Shown here: piece by piece, positions 16,090 to 25,442 of the stretch
Numbering within the stretch: the first letter of the stretch is position 1
How the letters are laid out: each line of letters starts with the position of its first letter
DNA from: Niastella sp966212235
Lineage (GTDB): Bacteria > Bacteroidota > Bacteroidia > Chitinophagales > Chitinophagaceae
Assembly (NCBI GenBank): GCA_966212235.1
Contig: CBIHPP010000004.1
Location: 310,001 to 374,000, forward strand
Length of the DNA stretch: 64,000 nt
Direction of reading: 5' to 3'
The notes under the pieces: generated by a model
What the model saw: the letters and a program-made list of their open reading frames with translations, nothing else
Databases searched by the model: none
Told to the model about the DNA's origin: nothing
Program-made: the position numbers and the translations under genes

Positions 16090-18627
16090 CTACCCTCCCA
16101 TCTTCTGCGCCCTATACAAATTATCCGTAGCCTGAAGTATTTTCGCTTTCAGCCTGGGATTGTAGTTCGGATGTTTCTGCAGGAATTGTTGTACCACATG
16201 CCACGCCGCTGAGGTCTGATAGCTACCGAAAGTCGCACTCAGCCAGCTTTGCGGAAAAAAGATATCTCCCGTGCGTTGGATCTCTTCCACCAGCTCAAGA
16301 CTTTGCGGCAAATATTTATTAGATGTAGACTGCCGTAAAGGGTGATGTAAATATCCCAACGCTGTAACCACCCACGCCTCCTTTGCTCTGCTCCTGCGGT
16401 CAGTTAGACTGGTAAAGAAGCTATCTCTTGCTGCAACGCTGGCTGATAAGGCCGGCATCAAAAAATTCAACCTGGCTTTTTTATCCGCATCGTTCAGGCG
16501 GTCACGTTGTTGCGTTATAACAGAGGACGCCGTATCATTCTTCAATGCAATGGTAAGCGCCAGTGAAATGTAATCTTCTTCTGCCAGCTTAATACCTGCA
16601 GGTGGCTGCTTTTGCTGCCATACATCATACATGCGTTTTCCCGCCATATCACTCACATATACATTCTGGTAAGCCCTGAACAACAACTTTTTATTATTCG
16701 GCTGCGATTGTGTTTCCATAGCATTCCACAGCGCATCTTCCAGCTTCGAAGCAAATGCAGTACGGTCTTTTGGGCGACTGAAAGTCCAGTAAAGACTGGC
16801 GATATAACCGGTAAGGAGTTTGAGGTTGGTCTCCTCCTTTTCGATGGCCAACCCTTTGGTGTATAGTGTAAGCAGCTCTGCCGGCGACATATACCTGCCC
16901 GACAATACATTCTCATAAATGTTCACATACGCAGAAGCACGGCTTACAGCGCTTTTCAAACTGAATACCTGTTCCTGCATGGTTTTATCCGCTGGAAAAA
17001 GCCCATACCCGAGGCCATCTGTATTGAACAGGATGAATTGTGGTTTGGCTAATCCTGTCGCAGCTTTCAGTTGCATACTGGCAGTGTTCATATTCACGGG
17101 AATGGTGTGAATACTGTCTGTATATACCAGCGCTATAGCAAAAGCCTGTGGCCAGATGCGCGCTGCTCCTGCTTCCGGGCGTTGCGTGATATTGAGCTTA
17201 TCTATTTTATTTCCTTTGTAGCTGACCGTATAATCGAAAATGGGGCGGCCGGACTGGTTCACCCATACTTTGTTCCAACTGAGCAGATCTGATTTACTGT
17301 ACCTGGCAAGGATCTGCACGAGGTCATTCCAGGTGGCATTGTTATAGGCGTATTTATGCAAATATTCCTGTATGCCTTTCCGGAAGTTGTCTTTCCCCAT
17401 CAACATTTCCATCTGCCGCATCATGATCGGCGCTTTGTGATAGATGATGTTACCGTACATGGAACCGGCATCCTGCAGATTATCGAGTTGCTGGCGAATG
17501 GGGTTGGCGCCGGGTGTGCGATCCACGCCATAAGCGCTGGGATAGTGATCTTGCAGAAATTGAAGGCTGAAAGTTTCGCTACCCATCAATTGTTCCACCA
17601 CTTTATCTGCCATGAAATTGGCGAACACTTCTTTCATCCACACATCGTTAAACCATTGCATGGTCACCAAATCACCAAACCACATGTGCGCCGTTTCATG
17701 AGAAATAAGATTGGTACGGGCTAAGAGCTGGTCTTTTGTTGGTTCTTTCAGGAAGAGCGATACTGCTTTGTATTGTACCTCGCCCGGATGCTCCATGCCA
17801 CCGAATTGGAAGTCTGGAATGGCGACAAAACCTACCTTTTGGAAAGGATAGCGGATGCCCGTCCAGGTTTCGAGGAAGCTGAGCGCATCTGCGTGCGCCT
17901 GGAATATAGAATCTACGTTGCTGCCCGGATCAGTCTCGCGATAGAGGAATTCCGCATTATACGCCCCGATCTGTTTTTGCGCACGGGAATAATTGCCGGC
18001 GGTAAAAGAGAACAGGTATGTGGGAAGTGGATCCGAATCGGTAAAATTATATATGGTCTGCAAATCATTGCTGGCGCTGTCTTTCAAGGAACCGTTGGCC
18101 AGTACTTTCCAGCCGGTTGGCACACGAAGCGTCAATGCAAAACGTGCTTTCAGATCGGGCTGATCGAAACACGGAAATACGGTGCGGGCGCGATCTGGTA
18201 CGAACAAGGCATACAAGTATTCCGCATTGCGGTTCAGGGAAGCATCGCCAGCTGTGAATTGGATGCCGATGGTGTTACTGCCTTTGCGTAGATGCGAAGG
18301 CGCGATAATTATGTGCTCGTTTTCCAGCTTCGGTGTAATGGTTTTGCCATTAACGGACAATGCCTGTATATGATCGGCATTTTGTTTGAAATCGATTTGA
18401 AGCGGCTGTGCATTCGTTTTCAGGCTGCAATAAATGGTTTCCGTTGCATGAATCCTTTCACTTTTGGTAGCGGGTATTTGGAAGTCCAGCTGGTAGCGGA
18501 TGTCAGCTATCTCCGTTCGGCGGTGTACCGACAATTCTTTGGAAACGCCTGGTGTCACGACTTTCTGCGCAATAGCGGGTACGCTGATAGCCAGCAGCAG
18601 GATTGTGTTTTGTAAAGTCTGCAACAT
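16090..18627 (-). CDS. Secreted M1-family aminopeptidase
   Basis: An 845-residue gluzincin peptidase with a signal peptide (MLQTLQNTILLLAISVPAIAQ). The N-terminal beta domain is followed by the exopeptidase motif GGMEHPG (the GAMEN equivalent) and the zinc site HETAHMWFGDLV...NDVWMKEVFANF, with HExxH and the third ligand Glu downstream. A long C-terminal helical (ERAP1_C-like) domain ends in QKMGG. Members remove N-terminal residues from peptides; the signal peptide places this one in the periplasm or outside. It is divergent from the 18712 gene across 84 bp. Confidence 0.92.
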   Translation of the reverse strand: MLQTLQNTILLLAISVPAIAQKVVTPGVSKELSVHRRTEIADIRYQLDFQIPATKSERIHATETIYCSLKTNAQPLQIDFKQNADHIQALSVNGKTITPKLENEHIIIAPSHLRKGSNTIGIQFTAGDASLNRNAEYLYALFVPDRARTVFPCFDQPDLKARFALTLRVPTGWKVLANGSLKDSASNDLQTIYNFTDSDPLPTYLFSFTAGNYSRAQKQIGAYNAEFLYRETDPGSNVDSIFQAHADALSFLETWTGIRYPFQKVGFVAIPDFQFGGMEHPGEVQYKAVSLFLKEPTKDQLLARTNLISHETAHMWFGDLVTMQWFNDVWMKEVFANFMADKVVEQLMGSETFSLQFLQDHYPSAYGVDRTPGANPIRQQLDNLQDAGSMYGNIIYHKAPIMMRQMEMLMGKDNFRKGIQEYLHKYAYNNATWNDLVQILARYSKSDLLSWNKVWVNQSGRPIFDYTVSYKGNKIDKLNITQRPEAGAARIWPQAFAIALVYTDSIHTIPVNMNTASMQLKAATGLAKPQFILFNTDGLGYGLFPADKTMQEQVFSLKSAVSRASAYVNIYENVLSGRYMSPAELLTLYTKGLAIEKEETNLKLLTGYIASLYWTFSRPKDRTAFASKLEDALWNAMETQSQPNNKKLLFRAYQNVYVSDMAGKRMYDVWQQKQPPAGIKLAEEDYISLALTIALKNDTASSVITQQRDRLNDADKKARLNFLMPALSASVAARDSFFTSLTDRRSRAKEAWVVTALGYLHHPLRQSTSNKYLPQSLELVEEIQRTGDIFFPQSWLSATFGSYQTSAAWHVVQQFLQKHPNYNPRLKAKILQATDNLYRAQKMGG

Positions 18628-18690
18628 GCGGCAATATTAACCGGTTTGAACATTATTTCAAACGTATATGTCGACTAATTATTTATAAAT

Positions 18691-18698
18691 TATATTTG
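18691..18698 (+). promoter_or_regulatory. Bacteroidota -7 box TATATTTG
   Basis: TATATTTG matches the Bacteroidota -7 consensus TAnnTTTG exactly and lies 13 bp before the ATG at 18712. No clear TTTG-type -33 element is seen at the expected distance, and the short leader would be unusual, so the call is moderate. Confidence 0.4.
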
Positions 18699-18711
18699 TA
18701 AAAAACAACAC

Positions 18712-20232
18712 ATGAGGTTATCCCTTTTCCCCTTACTCTTAATTACACTTTTTAATTTCTCGTATGCCCAACAAATTAACGTTTCCATTTCTGATGAATT
18801 AGAGGGTGGTTATGGTCCCTCGACTATTAAAGCCGGTAATCATTTCATAAGATATGCTCCACTCGGAAGCACCAGTCATTTAAGTTACGGTTTCGGCTGG
18901 AACAAAGTAAGACTGGCTATTGCAGTAGCACAACATGACAGCAATATGATAGCGCAGCAAACTAAAATGCTGTCAAATGGTGACCGTGTTTATGGTCCCT
19001 TTTTTACTGATATCAAGAAAATAAACAACAAAGTTTACATCATTTATCATGAGGTGCAGGAAAAAAATACCATCGGCAATGTAATGGCTGTGGAGATTAA
19101 TCCCGAAACTCTTGAGCCGGGTACTCCTAAAATAATAGGAGCCATCGCCAATACTGATTATAAACTAAAATTCTCAGAGACGCTCCAGGGTTCGCTAAAA
19201 TACATTTTCAATAGTTCTCCTGATGGCAAGCGAAACCTTGTATTGCTCACGCAAGGCGACACGAAATGTTTTATATCGGTATTGGACGAAAACATGCATG
19301 TTGTATGGAATAAATTACAGGAAATTTCTACCTCAAATGATTATGGTTTTAAATCAGCCTGTGTTGACAATAGCGGAAACGTTTATGTGGCATATAGGGC
19401 TACTGGCTCGAAAGAGGAAAACAGAGTCGCCGTTATCAATGAAGCATCAAAACCCCATGATATAGGTCTTAACCTGGGCTTGAACATTGCATCACATCTG
19501 GAGGTGTTTCCTTCGAAAGACAACAAAACCATTCATGTAGCAGGTACCTATATGGATAACTCGAATTTTTCTGTAATGAAAGGAGTTTTTCACTCAAAAA
19601 TAAATGTAACTGATTTCAAATTAACTGGTATTAAGGTGACTACCTTTCCCGACACGCTTATAAAACGATTTGAGCAGGATGGATGGGGAGACACCAAAAA
19701 AAATATCGGCTTAAATCGCCAGCTTGCAATTCGTCTTTTTGAAAAAGAAGATGGTGTTTTAAACATGATAGGTGAATTCAGAAGCACAGTCTGGGGTCAA
19801 AGGATCTCTGCTTCTGTTTCCGGAGATATATTAAACGTGTCATTTGATGAAAAGGACGCCGTATTCGCCCGCATACCAAAGATCAGGAAAAGTGCGCAAT
19901 CTACAATCGGAGATTCCTACATCGCTTTCCCGTTTCAAAACAAAGTGGTTGTATTTTATGATGACGTTACCATTAATTTGAGCAAGAGCATCACGGAACG
20001 TCCCCATGGCTCTGATGTATATAACAACCTTATCATGGCATCTGCGGTCATTGAAGCCGACGGAACAGTGAACAGAAGCGTTTTGATCGACCTCGCGAAA
20101 GAGAGTTATCTTGCTGTGACCGAGTATTTGGTAATAAATGATCCTCATTCTATGTTAATACCATTGCAAAAGATCAAAAACTTAGGTGGCATATCTGATA
20201 AAATGCGTTGGGCCAGGATTAAGATCAATTAA
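18712..20232 (+). CDS. Secreted protein of unknown function
   Basis: A 506-residue protein with signal peptide MRLSLFPLLLITLFNFSYAQQ. I do not recognise a domain. The body has repeated beta-strand-like segments with polar turns (GNVYVAYRATGSKEENRVAVI, NKTIHVAGTYMDNSNFSVMKG), which resembles a beta-propeller or jelly-roll pattern seen in Bacteroidota exported proteins. The architecture recalls the two paralogues at 1002-3881 (secreted, about 470-500 residues, strand-rich), but I could not align it convincingly. It ends just before a strong terminator at 20254 and is probably a single-gene transcript. Confidence 0.65.
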   Translation: MRLSLFPLLLITLFNFSYAQQINVSISDELEGGYGPSTIKAGNHFIRYAPLGSTSHLSYGFGWNKVRLAIAVAQHDSNMIAQQTKMLSNGDRVYGPFFTDIKKINNKVYIIYHEVQEKNTIGNVMAVEINPETLEPGTPKIIGAIANTDYKLKFSETLQGSLKYIFNSSPDGKRNLVLLTQGDTKCFISVLDENMHVVWNKLQEISTSNDYGFKSACVDNSGNVYVAYRATGSKEENRVAVINEASKPHDIGLNLGLNIASHLEVFPSKDNKTIHVAGTYMDNSNFSVMKGVFHSKINVTDFKLTGIKVTTFPDTLIKRFEQDGWGDTKKNIGLNRQLAIRLFEKEDGVLNMIGEFRSTVWGQRISASVSGDILNVSFDEKDAVFARIPKIRKSAQSTIGDSYIAFPFQNKVVVFYDDVTINLSKSITERPHGSDVYNNLIMASAVIEADGTVNRSVLIDLAKESYLAVTEYLVINDPHSMLIPLQKIKNLGGISDKMRWARIKIN

Positions 20233-20253
20233 AAATAATACCTTACTATTTAC

Positions 20254-20280
20254 AAAGAGGGCAAAGCGCCCTCTTTTTTT
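20254..20280 (+). terminator. Rho-independent terminator
   Basis: GAGGGC at 20257 pairs with GCCCTC at 20268 across a 5-nt loop, extended by AAA/TTT pairs and followed by seven or more T residues. It closes the 18712-20232 transcript. Confidence 0.85.
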
Positions 20281-20352
20281 ATTTTGCCAATAGCTTCATT
20301 AAACAAACAGAACACAGAAATCAGTCAATGGGTGATGGATATTAAGAATAAT

Positions 20353-20473
20353 TTGACGCAATAATGGCTTTTGCGACAATTTTATGATTATATTTGACGT
20401 ATAAGTTGTAAATTGACGCATAAATGGCGCAAAAATGGCTTCTGGTAAAAAAATAACACAACAAATTGACGCA
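20353..20473 (+). promoter_or_regulatory. Direct repeats TTGACG(C/T)A around the Fic gene start
   Basis: TTGACGCA occurs at 20353, 20413 and 20466 and TTGACGTA at 20394. Two copies are followed by (A)TAAATGGC or ATAATGGC, extending the similarity. The fourth copy is inside the first codons of the Fic gene (start 20435). Because that protein has an N-terminal winged-helix domain, these repeats are plausible autoregulatory operators. Confidence 0.5.
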
Positions 20474-21829
20474 ATACTTCATGCTTTTGGGCTCATGGAA
20501 GGTGGCGTTACTATTGAAGAAATAAAAGCGTCATCCGGCCTTGATATAGAGATCCGAACCCTGCAAAGACGCCTCGCCGAACTTAAAAAATTAGGCTTTG
20601 TAAAAACCTCCGGAGATAAACGCTCTACCCGATACCACCCGGCTATGCCGCATGTTGCCTGGTCAGAGGCAATCGTTGAGGAACCAGTGCAGCCATACTC
20701 GAATTCAATGCCCCTGTCAGAAAAAAGCCAGGAAATCCGTTCACTTATTTCCCTTCCTATTCAACGCCGTAAGCCGGTGGGATATAACCGCGAATTTCTG
20801 GAACGTTACCGGCCTAATATTGATAGTTATTTAACGTTGGAAGAAAAGCAAAAACTGGCTGGGATCAGCAAAACATCAAGAGAAGATCAACCGGCTGGAA
20901 CCTACGCCAAAGAAATTCTGAACCGGCTGCTTATTGATCTTTCATGGAATTCCAGCCGCCTGGAAGGCAACACCTATTCATTACTGGATACCGAGCGGCT
21001 CATTGTGCAGGGCCAAACTGCAGGTAATAAATCCGTAATGGAAGCACAGATGATCCTTAATCACAAGGATGCGATAGAGTTTATAGTGCAAGGAGCTGAC
21101 GGTATCGGGTTTAACCGTTATACTATATTGAATCTGCATGCACTTCTTTCATACAACCTGTTGCCCAGCCTGGCAGCATCCGGAAGGTTGCGCACATTTG
21201 GCGTGGGAATAACCCAATCTGTATATACGCCGCTTGCTATACCTCAATTAATCGAGGCGATGTTTGAATTAATACTGGAAAAGGCAAAACAAATTGAAAA
21301 TTCATTCGAACAGGCTTTTTTTATCATGGTCCATTTGCCCTACCTGCAACCCTTTGATGATGTAAACAAACGCGTTTCCCGGATAGCTGCGAATATTCCG
21401 TTAAACCGGCATAATCTATCCCCTCTTTCATTTACAGATGTGCCCAGAGAATATTATACGCAAGGGCTGATGGGCGTTTATGAGCTTAACCGCATAGAAC
21501 TTTTGAAAGATATATTTCTGTGGGCCTATGAACGTTCATCATTTAAATATGCTGAGGTTCGTCAAACGCTGGGAGAGCCCGACCCCTTCCGCATCAAATA
21601 TCGGGAACAAATGCGCGAGCTGGTAACCGAAATAGTTTCAGGGGGCCTTGGACGTGAAATAGCTATAGCTTTAATAAGTAACAAAACTTTGCAATTACCA
21701 TCAGCCGACCGGGATAAATTCGTTGAAACTGTGGAAACGGGACTTATGTCCCTGCATGAGGGAAACTTCGCCCGTTACTATATATCTCCTTCAGAATTTA
21801 AGAAATGGAAACAGGGATGGGATATTTAA
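20435..21829 (+). CDS. HTH-Fic fusion protein with degenerate Fic motif
   Basis: A 464-residue protein. Residues about 5-70 form a winged-helix DNA-binding domain (IEEIKASSGLDIEIRTLQRR LAELKKLGFV read in order). A Fido domain follows, with an inhibitory-type SSRLEGN segment near residue 173 and a Fic core reading LQPFDDVNKRVSR. Compared with HPF(D/E)xGNGRxxR, the catalytic His is Gln and both Gly residues are replaced, while Phe, Asp, Asn and the Args remain. Many HTH-Fic proteins share this variant, so AMPylation activity is doubtful and a regulatory role is likely. Repeats upstream may be its operator. It is convergent with the ABC/M1 gene, with only 8 bp between stops. Confidence 0.8.
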   Translation: MASGKKITQQIDAILHAFGLMEGGVTIEEIKASSGLDIEIRTLQRRLAELKKLGFVKTSGDKRSTRYHPAMPHVAWSEAIVEEPVQPYSNSMPLSEKSQEIRSLISLPIQRRKPVGYNREFLERYRPNIDSYLTLEEKQKLAGISKTSREDQPAGTYAKEILNRLLIDLSWNSSRLEGNTYSLLDTERLIVQGQTAGNKSVMEAQMILNHKDAIEFIVQGADGIGFNRYTILNLHALLSYNLLPSLAASGRLRTFGVGITQSVYTPLAIPQLIEAMFELILEKAKQIENSFEQAFFIMVHLPYLQPFDDVNKRVSRIAANIPLNRHNLSPLSFTDVPREYYTQGLMGVYELNRIELLKDIFLWAYERSSFKYAEVRQTLGEPDPFRIKYREQMRELVTEIVSGGLGREIAIALISNKTLQLPSADRDKFVETVETGLMSLHEGNFARYYISPSEFKKWKQGWDI

Positions 21830-21837
21830 AATAATCC

Positions 21838-24800
21838 CTACTCCACCCTCACCCCATCACCCCCATTCTTATCAATCACAATACACCGGGGATCAATGAC
21901 AGCTTTAGAGGGTAAGCGATCAACCACAATGTCCAGATTGGTTATTGGTGCTGTTATTTTATGCTTGTTTAAGTAAATGAGCTCATCCTTTCCATGTGCA
22001 TTTCTTGCGTAGATGCCGATATCGATCCAGTCCCGTAGTGGTACGGATCTTTCTATACCCAGGCTATCGATATGGTGCTTCAATACCTCGATAGTCAAAT
22101 TCACCTTGTATTTGTTTCCTGATAGCTTTTCGTGTCGTGCTGCAACGACCTTATTATCATAGATCGTAATGGTCTCAAAAAGGTCGGTGATCACGTTTTG
22201 CAGCGTGTCGGGGGTAACCGCCCTGAAATAATCGATCAGATCTGCTGTGGTGGCATACCGGTTCCGCTGCAGGGTTCCTCCAAACGCATTCCAATCCTTT
22301 ATGAACCGGTGCAACGCCATATTCACTTTCTCTTCCGAAATGTAATCCTGCAAAGCATACAGCGTTAATGCTCCTTTATTATAATGGATATATGGATTTC
22401 CTGCTGTAAGTGCCAGTGGCCTTTCCTTTTTTGTTTCTCCCGTGCGCCCTTTGAGATATGCTTTCAACTGGGCTTTCAGAAACTGGCTCACTTTTTCTTC
22501 TCCATATGTTGCTTTCATAACCATGAGCGCCGAATACTGTGCCAATGATTCTAAGATCATCTCCCGCCCTTCCACATTCGCTGCTACTACCTGCAAGCCC
22601 CACCACTGATGTGCCAGTTCATGGGCCGTTACGTAAATTACCATGTCTACATCTTTGTCATCGTTTATATGCAGGTTAAACCCCAAAGCTTCTGAGTAAG
22701 GGACTGTTCCCGGCAAAGATTGTGCATACTCCCGGTATCGTGGAATTTCCATGATCCGTATTTGCTTATATGTATATGGTCCAAAGTGCCTGGTGTAATA
22801 ATCAAATGACGCTTTCATCGACTTCATCATCCGGTCCAGGTTATAAGTATGGCTTTTATGATAATATATTTCCAGGTTAATGGGCTGGCCATAGCTTGAA
22901 TCTACTGGCACCCATTGATCGCATAACATCTTATACTCAGCGGAAACAACGGTGTAAAAATTGATCATCGGTTGTTCCATTTGATAATGAAAATACCTAC
23001 GATTGCCTTCAACCCATTCTTTTTTTAAATTCCCCGGCGCCACTGCAAACTGATTGGTGGCTGTGCTGACAATTATTTCGAACCCTATTTCGTAGCCATC
23101 TCCGCCTGATCCGCCATTCTTCAATTCATGCGGATTATCCCTTTTAGCTCGATGTAATCGGGGTGACAGATCAAATTTATTGCGAAGCTTTTCATCAGCT
23201 AACTCAAAATATCTATTGTACCCTAGCGATGGGAAATTTGTATTTCGCAGGCAGGTCCCGTTGTATACAACGTCAGTGGCGGACTCTCCTTCCACAAATC
23301 CATTCGTTGTAAATGTTTGGTTAAATGCTAATTTGATGGAATCTCCTGGTTGCAATGCTTTGTTTAAGTTATAAATGGTGTAGCCATAGGGTTCAAACAC
23401 TTTGCTCTTAATCGCTCCCCTATCAAACTTGACAGACTCCAACCTTATTTGATCATTAGGTACTTTTTGAATATGAATTGCTGCGATCGGCAGACTGTCT
23501 TTATTCACAAGAATGTATTGTCCTTCCATCACATAGTCGCGTTGTAGTGGATATAAGTCAAGCTTGAGTTTTACATCCACAATTTCCGGCTGTAGTATGT
23601 ATTCATATCGCTTCAGCGTTTTTTCATAATTGGCTTGCATGCTTTCCTTCTCGCGCTTCGAATGATACTGATTCAAAATATTGGTATTGTAAAAAATATA
23701 ACAGCCGGTTACTATACCTATAAGTACAGCCAGGCTCGCTAACAACACGATTGACCGGGTCAGCAGATGTTTGCTCATGCGCCAACGAATTATCAATCTC
23801 GTTTCCGTACCGCGCACGAAAAAAAGAACAGCCGCCAGCAGGATCAATGTACCGATGGCCAGCCAATAGCCTTTGATCCACAGATAGGGTTCCAGGAAAT
23901 GTCCATACCCATTCATTTCTGAATAAACGCCTATTTTATCTCCGCCAAACCGGATCAGATCATGATCATACCCCAGAGCCTCCAGCGCCAATGTGAGCAT
24001 AACGAACAACAAAGTGGCCAGATGTGCCATGAACTTATGATTGATCATCACCTGGAAAAAGAAAGCAACGAATGTATACAAGATGAGGAAGGGCAATACT
24101 TCTAGAAAAAATCCGATGAAGTACACCCGTAAATCATATTGGTAATAGCCGCTTACCGTTTGCAGTATTACACCTGAAACACACAATACCAGCAAGAGCG
24201 TTGTATAGGCAAGTATGATCCCGATAAACCTGGAACTTACATTCATCAAATTGGAAGTTGGCAAGGCATCGTAGATAAGGTTCATTCGTATGTCCCGCTC
24301 CTTCCACACGAGCTCGCCGGAATAGAAGATCAGCATAAGCAGAAAGAAAGGAACTGACATTTCCTGCAGTTCTGCCACTATCAAATAAGTGGTGGGGTAA
24401 CTATCAACGCCATGGGTTGTACCCAGACTAATGCCATTCACAAAAATGATGGCTGCGCCACATATAGTGATCGCCCAAAACGGAATTTCTTTTAACAGGG
24501 AGATGAAATAAAAAAATGAATGATGGATGAGTTGAATAAATTTTGTCCGTAGGTTTAATGTCACTGCGGGCAATGTCAACCGATGGTAGATAGGCCTGTC
24601 TGGTTCCAACTCTTCCTTCTTTTTTATGCGGCTGTTTCGCACAACGTTGAAACTAAAACCAACATAACCGATAACAAGAGTAGCAACTCCAATGCCCATC
24701 CAAAGTAGCCGGTTGTATATAAGCACGGGATCCGCAGGGAGCATCAAGGCATTTCGATCCGCCAGCGTCCAATACTTAACAATACGATTGATGGTGTTGA

Positions 24801-25428
24801 TCGCAAAGGGATCGAGTAAAGCCGGTAGTTCTGTACCTTCCACTTTGTTCGCGGTCATAGAGATCAGGAGATACGCCACCACCAGAATAATACCCTGTGT
24901 ATATACCACTATCCATCTTCTGCTGAGTGCCCCACTGACAAAAAAAAGACTTCCTGCAAAGAAAAGATTCGGCACTATTATATAAATAAACGGTTGCACG
25001 TAACACCAAAAATTGAAGGGCAGCGATTCGTTCGCATCCCGCCAGGGCATAACGCGGCTTAACATCATTCCAAATAACAGACCGCTGAATACAAACAACA
25101 ACACGATGAAGGAGCCCAGAAACCGACCCAGCAAATACGCATTTTTTGTAATTGGATTTACAAATAGCAGCGACTCCATCCGATAATCGAAGTCGCGCAA
25201 AATGGAAACGCCCATGATCATAGAAGCGATCATAATGAAAATGGCTGACGTGATCGCCATGGTATAGGCAATGATATACGGTGCATCTGGTTGTATGGCT
25301 TTCCCTGTCCCCTGAAAAATAAAATCTACAGCGACCAGCGAACACCCGAACAGAATCGTAAAATAGAGATACGTTTCCGCGCGCTTAGCGCGATACAACA
25401 TTTCGAATTTGAAGATCTCGTAAAACAT
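21838..25428 (-). CDS. ABC transporter permease fused to M1 metallopeptidase
   Basis: An 1196-residue protein. The N-terminal half (about 1-590) is an ABC-2-type membrane domain with some twelve hydrophobic segments in two sets. A periplasmic M1 peptidase-like domain follows: LPGTVPYSEALGFN in the substrate region, then zinc motif HELAHQWWG with the third ligand Glu in MILESLAQYSALM. This fusion is a known architecture in Bacteroidota and Proteobacteria, where the peptidase is thought to act on exported or signalling peptides. The downstream-facing neighbour at 25443-26324 encodes the ATPase (14 bp away), so the two make one transporter. A LytS/LytTR pair is divergent upstream and may regulate it. 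Confidence 0.9.
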   Translation of the reverse strand: MFYEIFKFEMLYRAKRAETYLYFTILFGCSLVAVDFIFQGTGKAIQPDAPYIIAYTMAITSAIFIMIASMIMGVSILRDFDYRMESLLFVNPITKNAYLLGRFLGSFIVLLFVFSGLLFGMMLSRVMPWRDANESLPFNFWCYVQPFIYIIVPNLFFAGSLFFVSGALSRRWIVVYTQGIILVVAYLLISMTANKVEGTELPALLDPFAINTINRIVKYWTLADRNALMLPADPVLIYNRLLWMGIGVATLVIGYVGFSFNVVRNSRIKKKEELEPDRPIYHRLTLPAVTLNLRTKFIQLIHHSFFYFISLLKEIPFWAITICGAAIIFVNGISLGTTHGVDSYPTTYLIVAELQEMSVPFFLLMLIFYSGELVWKERDIRMNLIYDALPTSNLMNVSSRFIGIILAYTTLLLVLCVSGVILQTVSGYYQYDLRVYFIGFFLEVLPFLILYTFVAFFFQVMINHKFMAHLATLLFVMLTLALEALGYDHDLIRFGGDKIGVYSEMNGYGHFLEPYLWIKGYWLAIGTLILLAAVLFFVRGTETRLIIRWRMSKHLLTRSIVLLASLAVLIGIVTGCYIFYNTNILNQYHSKREKESMQANYEKTLKRYEYILQPEIVDVKLKLDLYPLQRDYVMEGQYILVNKDSLPIAAIHIQKVPNDQIRLESVKFDRGAIKSKVFEPYGYTIYNLNKALQPGDSIKLAFNQTFTTNGFVEGESATDVVYNGTCLRNTNFPSLGYNRYFELADEKLRNKFDLSPRLHRAKRDNPHELKNGGSGGDGYEIGFEIIVSTATNQFAVAPGNLKKEWVEGNRRYFHYQMEQPMINFYTVVSAEYKMLCDQWVPVDSSYGQPINLEIYYHKSHTYNLDRMMKSMKASFDYYTRHFGPYTYKQIRIMEIPRYREYAQSLPGTVPYSEALGFNLHINDDKDVDMVIYVTAHELAHQWWGLQVVAANVEGREMILESLAQYSALMVMKATYGEEKVSQFLKAQLKAYLKGRTGETKKERPLALTAGNPYIHYNKGALTLYALQDYISEEKVNMALHRFIKDWNAFGGTLQRNRYATTADLIDYFRAVTPDTLQNVITDLFETITIYDNKVVAARHEKLSGNKYKVNLTIEVLKHHIDSLGIERSVPLRDWIDIGIYARNAHGKDELIYLNKHKITAPITNLDIVVDRLPSKAVIDPRCIVIDKNGGDGVRVE

Positions 25429-25442
25429 GGTTGGAAAATAAA

